Shown: positions 1-12,300, counted from the first letter of the stretch. The stretch is DNA of 64,000 nucleotides from Elymus sibiricus (GCA_039707655.1 CM077665.1:78555954-78619953); one strand, 5' to 3'. Numbers and translations: made by a program. The notes: a model not told the origin generated them from the sequence alone.

Positions 1-2
1 TA

Positions 3-3000
3 GATGAAGCACGGGATTTGCAGAGGCGAACCTATGAGTTGAATCACTTTTTCCGTAACAAAAACTCTAATGAAGGATCTGAAGTTGGTGGCAACAATGA
101 TAATCCAAGATCTGTACGGGAAAATATACAGGTGATTTTTGTTCTATCTTTATCCAGATGATTGTCATGTCTTTCATTTGCTGATATAGCTCAGTACTTG
201 TCAATTAGAATACCCTTTCACCGTACCCTTTTGACCTTTGTTCATCCATCTTTGTATTGCACTGAGTATTCCCTTTATTCCCTTCTACTAGGAACTACCC
301 CCTCCGTTCCATAATGTAGTGCGTCCTCGGTTTTCGAGCTTGAAGTTCGACCATAAATTTGACCAACGAGACCGACTGCGGCGGGAGCAAAAAGTATATC
401 ACTGAATTCTTATCGAAAATACGAATCCAGTGGTATAATTTATGCTCTCGCCGCAGTCGGTCTCATTAGTTAAATTTATGGTCAAACTTAGATCTTGGGA
501 AACGCGAGCGCACTACATTGTGGAATGGAGGGAGTATTAAGTTTCATGCACCAACAAGCAGAACTAAAACCCTGAACTGAAGGTCGAAACATGGACAAAA
601 GGAGGGCAAGCAATTATTATTTTTATTTAAATTGTGAATGCCGAGACTTAAACCCAAGAACTCTTGGCTACGATACCATATTACCAGTAGAACCAAAAGT
701 CCGAACTGACAGAGAAGGTTGGGCACTATGCATAGACTTCAACACCCCCTCTCACATCTAGCTTGATAAGCCCTAAACATGGACATGAAGAGGGCAATCG
801 ATTTTTTATTTAAATTGCGAAATCCGAGACTTGAACCCAAGACCTTTTGACTCTCGTATTAAGTTTCATGAACCGTCGAAAGTAAAACCAGAAGTCTAAA
901 CTGATGGAAGGTTGGGCGATCCGCATATACTTCAACCAATGCACTTGTTAAGATCTGCAGGCATGGTGGAGTTCAGGCTGCACCTGTGTAACTGCAGTGG
1001 CCATGAAGCATCCATTGCAAAATTTGAAGGGGTGGAGCCATGACCGGATTTTGAAATTTGAAAGGCAGGAGGATGGATATTGGGGAGGGATGGCTGATGG
1101 AGGATGGGTATTGGGGAGGAGCGGTGGCAGGGAAAAATGCTTGGCGAATTGACTGGCTGGTTATTATCGTAGTAAAAAAAATGTGTCCTCTACCCAGTAC
1201 TTATGAAATATTCTCCCATCCAAAACACGAGTGATGCGGTGACTTGTTGGTTTGACTGAGCTGTGCCAAAACCGGAGAGGGTCTGTGTGTCCTAGATGGA
1301 TGATGGAAATTGGGATAGAGGTGGGAGAGTGAACCTGTCATCACCAACTCCAATTTACTACCTCCTTTCCAGTTTATAAGGCTTGAGCGTATCCCTAGGT
1401 CTATAATTTGACCAACATAAGATGAGTTCTATAGTCTAAAAATTATACCATTAGAAAGTAGATGATTTGAAGTTTCTAATGATATATTTTTTGCGATATA
1501 TACCTTGTATTATGTTGGTGTATTTGTCAACCTAGAGATACGCACAAGCCTTATAAACCGGAAAGGAGGTAGTATAAGGTAGTAGAGATAAGGGCCTAAA
1601 GAAATCATTGGGCCATTGTCAGATACGATTTGGTTTAACTTCTTTTTAACTAGATCAAAAGTGTTCAACTATTTATCTATTATTATTATGTTTTTATAGA
1701 ATATTTATTATGCTGCTTAGAACACATCATTATAGTTTTATATGCTGCCTCTCTTTACAGGTCTACAGGCATCCTTCTCAAACCGAGACTGCTCTAAGGG
1801 CTATTCGAAGCCACTCAAGGAGAGTGTTGGGAAAGCAATATGTTGAAATTGCTAAGAAGCATTTACTTCTTTTTGAGGTACATCATAGTTTGTAGAGTGA
1901 CGCCTTCTCTTCTGGCATGATGGTCATTTCAATGACCACAGTAAATGCTTGCACTTTCGGATTATTCTACTGTAGCATAAAGAATAGCAAATACAAGAAG
2001 CCCACGAATAGTATACAAGGAGTAACTTTTCCTTTAAAAGTGATATTTGGTCATGTCATGATTTTCTATCAGAGAAAGAACACTTGTTTTCAGCCAGTAC
2101 TACTGAGCCTGTTATCATGTAAAACCTGCTACATCTTGTTTGATGATCAATTGCATTTGGTAACATCTAAGAAAACATCAAGGGGAGATAAAGGCCAATC
2201 CAATTAGCCATCATTGTAGGAATCTTGCCATATGTCAAAGCTTAAAATCTTGCTTGCTTAGTTCTGTATATTTAGTTCAAATTTGAAAGGTTCAAAAAAT
2301 ATCCTAGGCTAGGATATTCTCTGATTATGATTGTTAATTTAGGCTATGCGCAAGGAGTTTTCTCTTGCAAGGAGTTTGTCAATTGCTCAGACCCAATTAT
2401 TGCGTGCTCATGACGAGATCAAGATGTCTATCTCACGGCTGCAGCTCAAAGAGAATGATGATGAGCCCAGTGCTGTCAACATTGTAACCAGAGAAGAGCT
2501 TATTCCATACAACGTGCAGTTCACAAGTGATAAGTTCTTGGCTCTAACATCTTTAGCTCGTATAAGAGGCCAACTCCGGTACTTGAAGGTAACATAATCA
2601 CTACTACTGCCCTGCTGTCAACTTGATATTATGGTCTGCCATCATGTCTTCCCGAAAACAGAACTATTTTCAATCTGGATAACTCCTGAATCATTTATTT
2701 TAAATATACTTATATGTTTTCATAATCTGTTTCAGCGAGTTCTTTTGTAAATGCTGATTGCATTTCCCTTTACTATTAGGGATTGATGCTGCCCAAGTCA
2801 GGCAACACTGTTGCTACAGCTACTTCCTTCCCTGCCACAGGGCAAATTGGTTCTGAGATTAGCAATGAACCATGCCCAGTTTGTCAGGAGAAAATTCTCG
2901 AGCAGAAAATGGTTTTCCAATGTGGCCACTCCATGTGCTGCAAGTGTGAGTACCCAAGTTATCTCCTCAAATGTGTTTACGAGTGATACTGTATGTAATC

Positions 3001-5213
3001 TTGCTTGAATTTACCTCGGTTGAAGTATACATTAACTGGTGCAGTTAATGCTTCTGCCCATATATTATTGGCTGTTTACAATGTGTTTGCCTGCATCCTG
3101 TACTATGGACTTCATTTTTGCAAATCCAACCGCAATGCCTTTTTTGTGAAAATTGCAACCCTGATGTAATGTCTTGGCAAACCATTGATTATTCATCTCA
3201 TATGTGATATGTCCATTTGATGTATAATGAACTCTTTGCCTTCACTAAATTTATCTCCTCGTTCTTCTCAGGCTGTTTGTACCTGACAGATCGAGCTGCT
3301 GGGAAGCACAAAAAATGGATTATGTGCCCTACATGCCGTCAACGTACATATCTTGAGAATGTTGCTTTTGTGGTTGAGAAACAGAGTGAAAATGCTGATA
3401 AACAAGCTGATGATTTGACAGAAGCCGCTATTTCTGTCCAAGGCTCATACGGAACAAAGGTTTCATTTAATTTGCTTACTTATGACAGTTCTACTGTTTT
3501 GTGTTTCAAATATATAGTTTCTGTTTGTTTGCCCGTTTGTAATAATTTAATAGGGAAGGCAACAGTTAATGCCTGGGTGCAACAAGAAGTAACATTTTGC
3601 ACTAACCATTCTATCAGACTGAGTTGCTTATTACTTAATTCTTGGCCAAGTACATGATTTGTTCTGCAATTAATTTATCTGAAAGTTTGCGTAAAAAGTG
3701 ATTTATCTGAAAAGTTGGACAAATCTATCCATAACCTCAGAGTTTCTAGATGTTGCTACCCAGATGCACCTCATATTTGTGCTCAGGGAGTAGAGTTCGT
3801 GCTAAGCGAATGCACATGCTGTTATATAAACTTTAGCAGAATCACATGTTCTTTCCTTCTGTCTGAATCTCATAAACTGTTCTATTTCCATTATGAGCAA
3901 TGGAAAGGAGTTGAGCCCGGGTTTAAAGAAAAAAAAAATAGAATCACAGGTTCATATGTCATGAACCTCATGGATCTGTCCAATTGAGGCTTATTTAATT
4001 AATAACCATGTGTTCAAGTTGGGTACAATAACTCTGTCAATTTTTTTTGTTCTTTTTACTTGGACTAAGATTGAAGCTGTGACAACAAGCGGAATCACAG
4101 GTTCATAGGCCATGTACCTCACCAAGCTGTCCAACTCAGGCTTGTCTAATTAGTACATACATGTTCATGCTGGATGTGATAACTAATGAAATCCTTTTGT
4201 TCTTTTACTTGGACTAAGATTGAAGCTGTGACAAGAAGAATTTTGAAGATCACTTCAACTGATGGGGCAGCCAAAATACTTGTTTTTTCAAGTTGGAATG
4301 ATGTCCTTGATGTATTAGAGCATTCCCTTGCTGCTAACAATATATCTTATGCTCGGATGAAAGGAGGAAGGTGAGCTGCGTGTAGCCCAGGCCATACATG
4401 CTTTAATTATTTGTCTCACTGCTGAGCTCAATAGTTTTATTATGTTATTAGATATCTTTTTTTGTCGGATGTCCCCGAAGGGACGATATTAGATATCTTG
4501 AAGTCATCTTTTCTTTTCATTTCTCTTGTTCTGCTTCCAGTTGTGCTGCTAGTCGTTACTGATCTTATGGACAATGCCAGTTGCTTAATGCAAGTTCATT
4601 TTCCTCCAGCAAATCACAACTGGCGCTCTGTCAATTTAAAGGCCTGGCATCCAGTATAAATGGCGAGAAAGCGAAGAAGGCAGTTTCCAAAATGCGGCCT
4701 GTTCAAGTATTGCTAATGCTTATCCAGCATGGCGCAAACGGTCTGAATCTACTGGAAGCACAGCATGTGATTCTACTGGAGCCATTGCTAAACCCATCAG
4801 CGGAGGCACAAGCTATCAGTAGGATCCATAGAGTCGGGCAAGACAAGAGCACATTCATCCACCGGTTTATAGTAAGCACCGCATCCTATGCTCATTTATT
4901 TCATTGAAAGTATTCTCGGAAAGAAAAAACTCATAGAATTACTGGTGTTCAGGTGAAGAAAACAATAGAAGACAGCATATACAAAATGAACAGGGGCAGA
5001 GCTGTCTGCTCCACCATCAACCGCAAGTCAAAAAACTTCAAAGACGAGCTTGCTCTGACGCTGAAGGACGTCGAGTCACTGTTTCCTGTGGCAACACCTG
5101 ATCAACCTCCAGAGGAGGGCGATAAGGATCACGGTGATAGCCTGAGGAGTTTAGCCCCGTCTGTTGCTGCGGGGTTGGCTGCTGAAATGAGGGTTATCAA
5201 TGGAGCAACATGA
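3..5213 (+). CDS. SHPRH: SHPRH-like SNF2/RING E3 ubiquitin ligase, 3' portion (eight exons)
   Basis: C-terminal part of a nuclear SNF2-family ATPase with an embedded RING finger. The SHPRH/Rad5-type family ubiquitinates PCNA and chromatin targets in DNA-damage tolerance. Exons, all GT-AG and phase-consistent: 3-131, 1761-1877, 2343-2588, 2780-2945, 3272-3459, 4219-4370, 4610-4871, 4953-5213 (stop). The RING is split over exons 4 and 5: CPVC, then CGHSMCCKC, then CPTC. Exons 6-7 hold the helicase C-terminal lobe, with KILVFSSWNDVLDVLE and, at the end, QAISRIHRVGQ (motif VI). A short lysine-rich tail follows and ends in GAT. The 5' part, including the ATPase lobe with the Walker motifs, lies before the window. 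No stop or frameshift was seen, so the gene looks functional. Family assignment is strong; the exact orthologue was not checked. Confidence 0.93.
298..534. mobile_element. Stowaway-type MITE in SHPRH intron 1
   Basis: The termini CCCCTCCGTTCC and GGAATGGAGGG are inverted repeats, flanked by TA on both sides (296-297 and 535-536). The interior is a long imperfect palindrome (GACCGACTGCGGCGGGAGC and its complement). About 237 bp, non-coding. The mariner-type assignment rests on the TA target site and CTCC termini. Confidence 0.85.
538..935. repeat. Direct repeat pair in SHPRH intron 1
   Basis: Two diverged direct copies of a ~200-240-bp segment follow the MITE. Shared blocks include AAACATGGACA, TTTTTATTTAAATTG, CCGAGACTTGAACCCAAGA, TAAGTTTCATG and GAAGGTTGGGC. 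No ORF. Origin is not recognised; it resembles dispersed grass repeat sequence. Confidence 0.6.
1358..1572. mobile_element. Stowaway-type MITE in SHPRH intron 1
   Basis: The termini CTACCTCCTTTCCAGTTTAT and ATAAACCGGAAAGGAGGTAG are inverted repeats, flanked by TA. About 215 bp with no coding content. Confidence 0.85.
3941..4243 (+). repeat. 149-bp tandem duplication spanning the exon 6 splice acceptor of SHPRH
   Basis: Intron 5 and the first ~20 bases of exon 6 are present twice, offset by 149 bp. The block TTACTTGGACTAAG, followed by ATTGAAGCTGTGACAA, occurs with its acceptor AG at 4068-4069 and again at 4217-4218. Only the downstream copy continues in frame into the helicase lobe. The upstream copy is a decoy acceptor. 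Confidence 0.8.
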
Positions 5214-6625
5214 TTAACCACCATTAAGTTAACAGAGGTAGTCTTGGTCTAATCGGAAATTCCAGTGCTCGTCCGAATCTCCAGGTTACAGGAGACGACA
5301 CTAATTTTAGATGAATGGGGATGGTATGGTCATGAACTCATGAAGTTCTCGCATCACCGATAGAATGGCGTAGAGCAATGGAGCAGGTGTCGCCGTGAGG
5401 TTGTAGTTTAGGGGGACGGTGAACTTGTGATTCTTTGTCATGTGTCGTGAACCATCTCATTTTCTTTCTTTGTCATGGTGAGTCTGCCATACAAGTCGTG
5501 TCAGGTGTGTAATGTTCACGAACGTAGCATGTACAGTAGTATATATTTTTAGAACTACCTCAGGCAGCATGTACAGCAGTTTGTGTCACCGACAGCGTAT
5601 TTTAAGCTTGAGCACCCTTTGACTGCGGCCGTGGACTTGCGTCGGGTATACGGCTGTGCAAGTGGACACGGCAGGTGGGCAACATTGTTTTCTTTTGCCT
5701 TGCGGACATGGAGTCGTGGAGTATCTAATCTTGAGCACAAATGCACCCGCACGAACAGTAAATCCCAAAACAATAGGAAAAAAAATATAAAAAATATGAT
5801 TTTTTTTTTGTGGTGTATGCATCAACTCAAGTTCTACCATCTTGCAAAATTTCACTTTGAAAAGGCAGCTGTGGAGGCTTGTACAAAAACAAAATTCGGG
5901 ATTCTGCATTTTGGACCACACATTTTTTTGCACACACCTCTACGGATGATTTTTTGGGGCGATATTTTGCAGCATGTTAGAAAACTTGTTGATGTTCATC
6001 CACAATAACAGTAATAATAACCACTTTATTATTAATTTTTAGTATATTTTCGGAATTTACAATTTATGCGGGCGCATTTAAGCTCGAGACCGTAGGTACT
6101 CCCGTGTCGATATGCAAGCAGTTTGCAAGTCTTGAAGATGCCCCCCTTGGACGATTGCTAGGGCACGGCGCACCGCACAACAGCAGCAGCAGATTATTTA
6201 AACGTCTTCCCGAGCGATCAGTTTGCTAGTTATAGTCGCTGCGCTTTTACCATATTTCCTTGGCGAGCATTGCGACTTCCGTGGCCTGTAAGAAAAAGTG
6301 GCGTCCATCCATTGGCCCTTTACCGCAAGAACCAATGGTATAGATTAATCGTTAGTGGTAACATCATGACTGTGCAAACCATTTGTGCCGGATAGATAGC
6401 GGCGGTGCCGGCCGGTGCCATGCCATGCCATGCATGGCCCCACCCCCCCGGCCATGCATGCATGCATGAGATGAGAGCGATCGATCGATGAGCTCACCCG
6501 GCTGAGTCACGGCCCCGACGTCGCCTCACCTAGCCGGGCCCCGCACCACGCGCTCGCCCTCCTCCTCCTTGTTCCTCGCCGCTTCCTCCCTCCCACTTTT
6601 CCCCCCACCTTCCCACCGCACCGCA
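5214..6625. other. SHPRH 3' flank and WRKY upstream region
   Basis: The first ~350 bp are presumably the SHPRH 3' UTR. About 5580-6010 looks like dispersed grass repeat DNA with A- and T-rich runs; open frames on both strands there have no recognisable content. About 6260-6625 aligns with the upstream region of the second WRKY gene (19216-19300 and 45950-46265), so it is probably conserved promoter. GCATGC and GATC microsatellite-like runs occur at 6420-6490. Confidence 0.5.
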
Positions 6626-6627
6626 CG

Positions 6628-6638
6628 CCGATAAAAGC
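6628..6638 (+). promoter_or_regulatory. TATA-like box of the first WRKY gene
   Basis: GATAAAAG sits about 105 bp before the ATG in a GC-rich setting. A matching AATAAAAA is found about 70 bp before the ATG of the paralogue at 46341. Inferred from position and conservation only. Confidence 0.5.
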
Positions 6639-6741
6639 TGCCGCACGCTAGCCCTATACCGAGTGTGCTCCGCACTTCCGCAGCAGCACCACCGCCGGCA
6701 GCAGCAGCAGCAGCTTCGCCTGCTCTCTCTCTCTGGTTGGC

Positions 6742-8663
6742 ATGGCGTCTTCCGGCGGCGGGCGCTCACCGGCGGCGGCGGTCTTGGGCGACCTGGTCGA
6801 CGTGCGCGACCGCGTGGCGATGCTGCAGACCGTGCTGCAGGAGTCTTCTTCGCCTGGGGCGGCCGTGGAGGCGGGGCAGCTGGTGGACGGGATGATGGCC
6901 AAGCTGTCGAGCGCCTTGTCGGTTCTCGGCACCGGGGGTGGCGGCGGCGTGGCGGCGTCGTCGTCGGGAGCAGGCCGGGGGCCGGGCGGGAGGAGGAGGA
7001 GATCCGGCGCGGCGTCGCCCGGGCCGCACCGCCGGAGCTGTTCGAGGGGAAGGTGAAGAAACTCTTGGATGCACTTCAGTATGCATGCGATGCGATTTAA
7101 CAAATTATTATGTGCTTCGATCAGCTTTCCCCTTTTGCAAATTGGACTAGTGATTTGGCTGGATAGTGGGAGAACTTTAAGCGCCAATGATCAGGGGACG
7201 ACTTCTGATGACCGGTTCCTGTGTTATCAGATTGAAAAGTAGGCGTAGTTGCCACTAAGATTACTTAAGCATGCATGCATGGGGTATATCAAATCATATA
7301 TACTCCCTCCGTTCCTAAATATTTGTCTTTTTACAGATTTCACTATGAACTACATACGGATGTATATGGACATAATTTAGAGCGTAGATTCATTCATTTT
7401 GCTTCGTATGTAGTCCATAGTTGAATCTCTAAAAAGACAAATATTTAGGAATGGAGGGAGTAGTTGGTAATACCAAATCATATATAGTTGGAAGTGCTAA
7501 TTAATCCTATCTATTATTCATGGCAGGATGAAGAGCCCTCTAATCAGGACGGTCACCGCTACCACGCTCACGGATGGCAAGTCATGGAGGAAGTACGGGC
7601 AGAAACAGATAAATGACTCTACTAACCCGAGGTACACAGTTTCAATATGTCGAGCTGTCCAAGTATATAAGCAAAGAATGATTATGGAATCACTAATATT
7701 GAAGCTAGCTAGCTAGCCAAGCACACTTGCCAACTGGTTAATTAACTAGTTGCACACCCTAGCTAGCTCGCTAGCTACTCCCTCGGTAAACTAATATAAA
7801 AGTGTTTAGATAACTAAAATAGTGATCTAAATGCTCTTATATTAGTTTATGGAGGGAGTAGTTCCTAGTTGAGGTTTTTAATTTTATTCTTTAACGGGAA
7901 GTTGAGCTTTTCCATTGATCAAATGCATGCATGCATATGTAGTTGTATTGGGGTATTATTAGCTAGCTAACAGACTTGCAGCTAGCTCACATATGTAGGG
8001 TTATTACTTAATACTAATTTGCATATATCCAGGAGCTACTACAGGTGCACGCATAAGCCAGATCAAGGCTGCAGGGCCACGAGGCACGTCCAGGAATCCG
8101 AGTCCAACCCGTCGGAGTACACCATCGACTACTACGGCCAGCACACCTGCAGGGACCCCTCCACGTTCCCATCACCCATCGTCCAAAGCGCCGCCGACGC
8201 TGCCCCGCGCGCAAACCTCATCAGCTTCGCGCCCATCAATGGAGCCAACCGCGCCTTCACCGCGAGCGCGAGCACGACCGCTTTTGCTCATCATCTCATG
8301 AAAGAAGCGGCTGATCATCATCCTATGCTCCTCTCCCGCTTCTCCAACTACAGCTCCTCGCTGCCGGCTCAGGAGGGTGTATCCAGCGGATCATCGTCGC
8401 CGGCTTGCTACGAAAAATTCATGCAGTACGCCGGCGGGCAGCTTGTCGACATAACTGGCCGGAGTACGTCGCCGTTGACCGTGGGATCAGCCCCAGCGGA
8501 GTACTGGCCGGCCGTGGGGGTCGCCGGTGTGGACATGGATGCTGGCGCGGGCATGGACAGCTTCCCTTCCTCGCCGAGCAGCCCCGGGTTTATGTCGGGC
8601 TCGTTGGGGGGATCATTTGGCAACAACCTTTGCGACGACGACCTGTTCAGCTTCGATTCATGA
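6742..8663 (+). CDS. Group III WRKY transcription factor (first copy)
   Basis: DNA-binding regulator, 348 aa, predicted to act in the nucleus on W-box promoters; group III WRKYs are mainly linked to defence and senescence. Exons 6742-7052, 7527-7631 and 8033-8663, all GT-AG and phase-consistent. Without splicing, the first frame would stop at 7056. WRKYGQK lies at residues 124-130. The zinc ligands C144, C152, H176 and C178 give C-X7-C-X23-H-X-C, the group III pattern. The N-terminal 60 residues are Leu/Val-rich and helical, as in related WRKYs, followed by a basic R-rich patch. The C-terminal half is Ser-rich and ends in a short acidic stretch (CDDDLFSFDS), a likely activation segment. The ATG was chosen by alignment with the paralogue at 46341. 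Introns 1 and 2 each carry a Stowaway MITE. Confidence 0.93.
7301..7462. mobile_element. Stowaway MITE in WRKY intron 1
   Basis: TA-flanked element with termini CTCCCTCCGTTCCTAAATAT and its complement, containing the typical CATACGGATGTATAT interior. The same family recurs at 17160-17322. Confidence 0.9.
7776..7860. mobile_element. Short Stowaway MITE in WRKY intron 2
   Basis: An 85-bp palindromic element (including TA targets) starting CTCCCTCGGTAAACTAATAT and ending with the complement. Essentially two terminal repeats with a short centre. Confidence 0.9.
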
Positions 8664-8744
8664 CCATGCCTATGTGAATGCATGCTAATTGAGCCATTAA
8701 CACACGCTTGCGCAATTTGCACGGGGCAATAGTAATGATAGTAG

Positions 8745-9793
8745 GGTGTGCTGTTTATGTATGTATATTGGGCATGTATGTAATTTGTACTGTATTGGTA
8801 TGTCAAGTGTAAATATATATGTAACTTTGTCTTACCCGGTCCCCTCTCAATGCTCTACCTTGTACAGGTGCTAAGGCTGCCATGTAGACGAAAAATCTGA
8901 TGTGGCTAGGTAATTAAGGAGAGAGAGATGAGTGTGGTGAGCCCAGCAAGAAACAATGCTAAGCACGTGAACCTAGGCAAAATACTTAACTGAAAGAAAT
9001 CCACCAATGCATGAAGCCTGTTCCAATGCAAATGTGCTTAGATGAGGTGCTAAGTGTATTAAATAGCTTAGCAACTCAACTCCCCAATGCATAGGTGTTT
9101 AGTTTGCTGTTGCTAAGCTTACTTTATTTAATGATTTAGCACCTAAACTCTTTCATGCATTGGGTTCTTCCTGGGTCACCAAAGTGCTCTCTCTCCTTCT
9201 TAATTGTTGTGTCATGTCATGTTTTTGCTTATGTGGCATGCTTAGCACCTGTCCACGGTGGAGCACAGGCCCTTCCCAATGCTCCACCTTGTATAGGTGC
9301 TAAGGTTGCCAACTAAGCAAAAAATCTGATGTGGCATGTTAATTAAGAAGAGAGAGAGAGTAGTATGGTGACCTCAGGAAGAACCAATGCTAAGCGCGTG
9401 TACCTAGATGGAAACACAAATCTGAGTCTATACCTAATTAAATGAAGAGAGTTTAGCAACCAAAAGCTAAGCACCAATGCATTGAGGAGTTTAGTTGCTA
9501 AGCTTTTTAATGCACTTAGCACCTCATCTAAGCACCCATGCATTGGAAGAGGTCTGAGAAGGACCTGAAGAACTTTAGTAGCTAAATCATTAAATGAAGG
9601 ATGCTTAGCTAAAACAAGTTAAGCACCTATGCATTGGGGGCTTTAGTTGCTAAACATTTTAATGTGCTTAACACCTCATCCTAGCACCGAACTTAGCAAG
9701 TAACATAGCGCATTTCAAGACAAGTTTGCTTATGTGGCATGTAGTTAATGAGGAGAGAGATGTTTGGAGTAACATAATATGTTACTGTAACAT
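8745..9793. repeat. WRKY 3' flank with two related inverted-repeat elements
   Basis: 8745-8835 is the WRKY 3' UTR and flank. Then come two related MITE-like units, about 8840-9268 and 9268-9560. Each begins near CAATGCTC(T/C)ACCTTGTA and holds CTTAGCACCT-type inverted motifs at both ends; further motifs of the same kind run to 9720. No ORF. A Mutator-type or other TIR family is possible, but target duplications could not be fixed. Confidence 0.55.
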
Positions 9794-9862
9794 AACGCAA
9801 CCCAAAGATAAATGAGTATACAATCTAATAAATGCAATCATCTAATAATACTACTCCTATAT

Positions 9863-10104
9863 TACTCTCCCTCTATCCAGATTTATTAGGACCCATTTCC
9901 ATTTTGAGCCAAAATTTAACCATCAATTTAATTAATAAAATATTAACCATATCTCACAGAAACTATACCATAAAAAGCATCTTTCAAATACAAATCCAAC
10001 AATATACTTTGTGTAGCATATACTTTATCTATTTTTAGTTAAATACATGATTAAATTTGGACCCAAAGTATAAGTGGGCCTAATAAACCAGGACGGAGGT
10101 AGTA
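9863..10104. mobile_element. Stowaway-type MITE
   Basis: Terminal repeats CTCCCTCTATCCAGATTTATT and AATAAACCAGGACGGAGG, TA-flanked, AT-rich interior. Related to the element at 11506-11802. Confidence 0.8.
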
Positions 10105-10439
10105 CTTTATACTATGAAGATAATAACATAGACCAGTGTCATGCATATGATATTCCCCACCATGACTAGAGACATATGGGTTTGTAAATGTTGATTTACG
10201 TAAAAGAATAGAAAATATAAGCTTTCATTACCTGACCTTGCATAAAAAATGCTAACGGCTCAACATTATTACATCGTTTATGACAAGCACATGGACCAAA
10301 CTACACACAAAATCCCTACTAAGTCACTTTGATCTTTTGGCGCCAAGCTTCATTAGCTACTTGTGATGCGACCGTTGTATCAAAGCCCAGGGCTGCAACC
10401 AACTAGTGCCTAGCTAGTACCCCAATACACCCTAGCCAG

Positions 10440-10933
10440 TAGGGTGTACTGTCTATGTATGTATATTGGGCATGTATGTAATTTGTACTGTATTGGTATG
10501 TCAAGTGTAAATATATATGTAACTTTGTTTGTACTATCCGGCCCTTTCCAATGCTCCATTTTGTACAGGTGCTAAGGCTGCCATGTAGGCGAAAAATCTG
10601 ATATGGCTAAGTAATTAAGGAGAGAGAGCTGAGTGTGGTGACCTCAGCAAGAAACAATGCCAAGCGCGTGAACCTAGGCAAAATACTAAATGAAAGAAAC
10701 TCACCAATGCATGAAAAACTTTAGTAGCTAAATCATTAAATAAGGATGCTGAGCTACAACAAGTTAAGCACATATGCATTGGGGGCTTTAGTTGCAAAAC
10801 ATTTTAATGTGCTTAGCACCTCATCCTAGCACCGAACTTAGCAAGTAACATAGTGCATTTCAAGACAAGTTTGCTTATATGACATGTAGTTAACGAGGAG
10901 AGAGATGTTTGGAGTAACATAATATGTTACACG
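10440..10933. repeat. Second, internally deleted copy of the WRKY 3' flank
   Basis: Matches 8745-9790 closely. It starts with the WRKY 3' UTR block (GTATGTATATTGGGCATGTA) and goes on through CTGCCATGTAGGCGAAAAAT to GTTTGGAGTAACATAATATG. About 550 bp corresponding to roughly 8995-9545 are missing. It shows that the 3' end of the WRKY locus was duplicated without its exons. Confidence 0.8.
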
Positions 10934-11112
10934 CCAAGCAACTCTGTCATTCCGTAATCTAAAAATAGCTGCTAAAACACCTCTCGTTGAAGGCTGCACT
11001 GTGTATCCCTTTGCCAATTCCGCTTAGTTGAGGATCAACATAGAAACAAGAGTAAAACATAATAATGGAAAAGAAATATGTTTTCCAGATCGTTGTTAAC
11101 TTTGCTACTACC

Positions 11113-11462
11113 TACTCCCTTCTTTCGGTTTACAGGACTCATCTCAAAATTTCCATTTTTTCATTTATTAGTCTCAATTCTATTACTTACCATCACATGT
11201 TTGGATTTTGAGGTGCATTAAATCACCCGATGCAAGTATCAAGAGAAAAAAAATCATCAATGCATGTAGAAGTTCATAGACATTTACTGATCATGCATGC
11301 ATGTGTTGTAATTAATGCATTGGTAAACATTTTTTTTTTTGAGAAAAACGAGCGTACTAATTAAGTACTTGTGCAAACTACGAAATTTATTCCACCACTA
11401 ACCATATATCTTGGTTTGAGAGATTATGAAATTGAGCCCTATAAACCGGAAAGGAGGGAGTA
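11113..11462. mobile_element. Long Stowaway-type MITE
   Basis: TA-flanked. Termini CTCCCTTCTTTCGGTTTACAG and CTATAAACCGGAAAGGAGGGAG; about 350 bp, non-coding, with a T-run near 11330. Confidence 0.8.
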
Positions 11463-11505
11463 GCTTCTCATAAGCATGACCAGGGATTTAACCGACCATT
11501 CCAAC

Positions 11506-11802
11506 TACTATCTCCGTCCTGGTTTATTGGTCCCCATTGTATTTTATGCCAAATTTTGACCAAAGATTTAACTAACAAAATATTAATGCACGTCACTAAA
11601 AATAATATCATTTTTAGTTAATATATTTGGTCAAAATTTGGCACAAAATACAATGGGGACATGCATTAATCTTTGGTCAAAATAATATCATTTAAAAATG
11701 ATATTATTTTTAGTGACATGCATTAATATTTTGTTAGTTAAATCTTTGGTCAAAATTTGACACAAAATACAATGGGGACCAATAAACCAGGACGGAGGTA
11801 GG
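11506..11802. mobile_element. Stowaway-type MITE with internal rearrangement
   Basis: The ends CTATCTCCGTCCTGGTTTAT and AATAAACCAGGACGGAGGTA are inverted. Inside, the block TTTGGTCAAAATTTG...ACAAAATACAATGGGGAC appears twice in direct orientation and once inverted, as if one arm was copied twice. Confidence 0.75.
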
Positions 11803-11809
11803 ATTGCTT

Positions 11810-12300
11810 TGGATGACACAATTTTTAATGCTCAGCCAAGTGTCAAGGCTGGAAATAAGAATCAACAATTCTAATGGTCAAATCAAAATCATTTTGCTAT
11901 TACCGAGGGAAGCCAGCAAGGTTATTTCCGAGGAACTTGGAAAAAGCAGGAGCAGTGCAATTCTATCAAGAAGAAGAGAATGAGCATGTTTAAAGCAAAA
12001 ACCAGGCCAAGCATTACAAATATACAATTTCAAGAGATGAAAGCTCCGCCTCAGCAAGATTTAAAATGCATACTTTGGTTAACTTGTACATTAAACAATT
12101 GTACATGGTTTGACAGTATCAACCCGGTTTGTAGCTACCCTTTAATTAAGTTAACAGTATATGCTTTTGTTTATTAGATGATGCATTCCACTAGCTAGTC
12201 CTTGAAACCAAGATACCACCGCACTAGGGTCTACATCGATGCTTGGTTGGACCAATGGATATCCACGTTGGCCCAAGTGACAACGAACGTTGGACAATGT
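11810..12300. other. Unassigned intergenic stretch
   Basis: No gene recognised. 11820-11945 is similar to the window end (63840-64000), sharing TTATTT(C/T)CGAGGAAC and TAATGGT blocks, so it is a diverged dispersed sequence of unknown class. The small open frame at 11980-12177 has no recognisable content. Confidence 0.4.

Noticed and set aside
5583..6008. Paired ORFs on both strands downstream of SHPRH
   Set aside because: No recognisable protein content and A/T runs typical of dispersed repeats.
6654..7187. 177-aa minus-strand ORF over WRKY exon 1
   Set aside because: Pro/Arg-rich shadow of the GC-rich coding exon.
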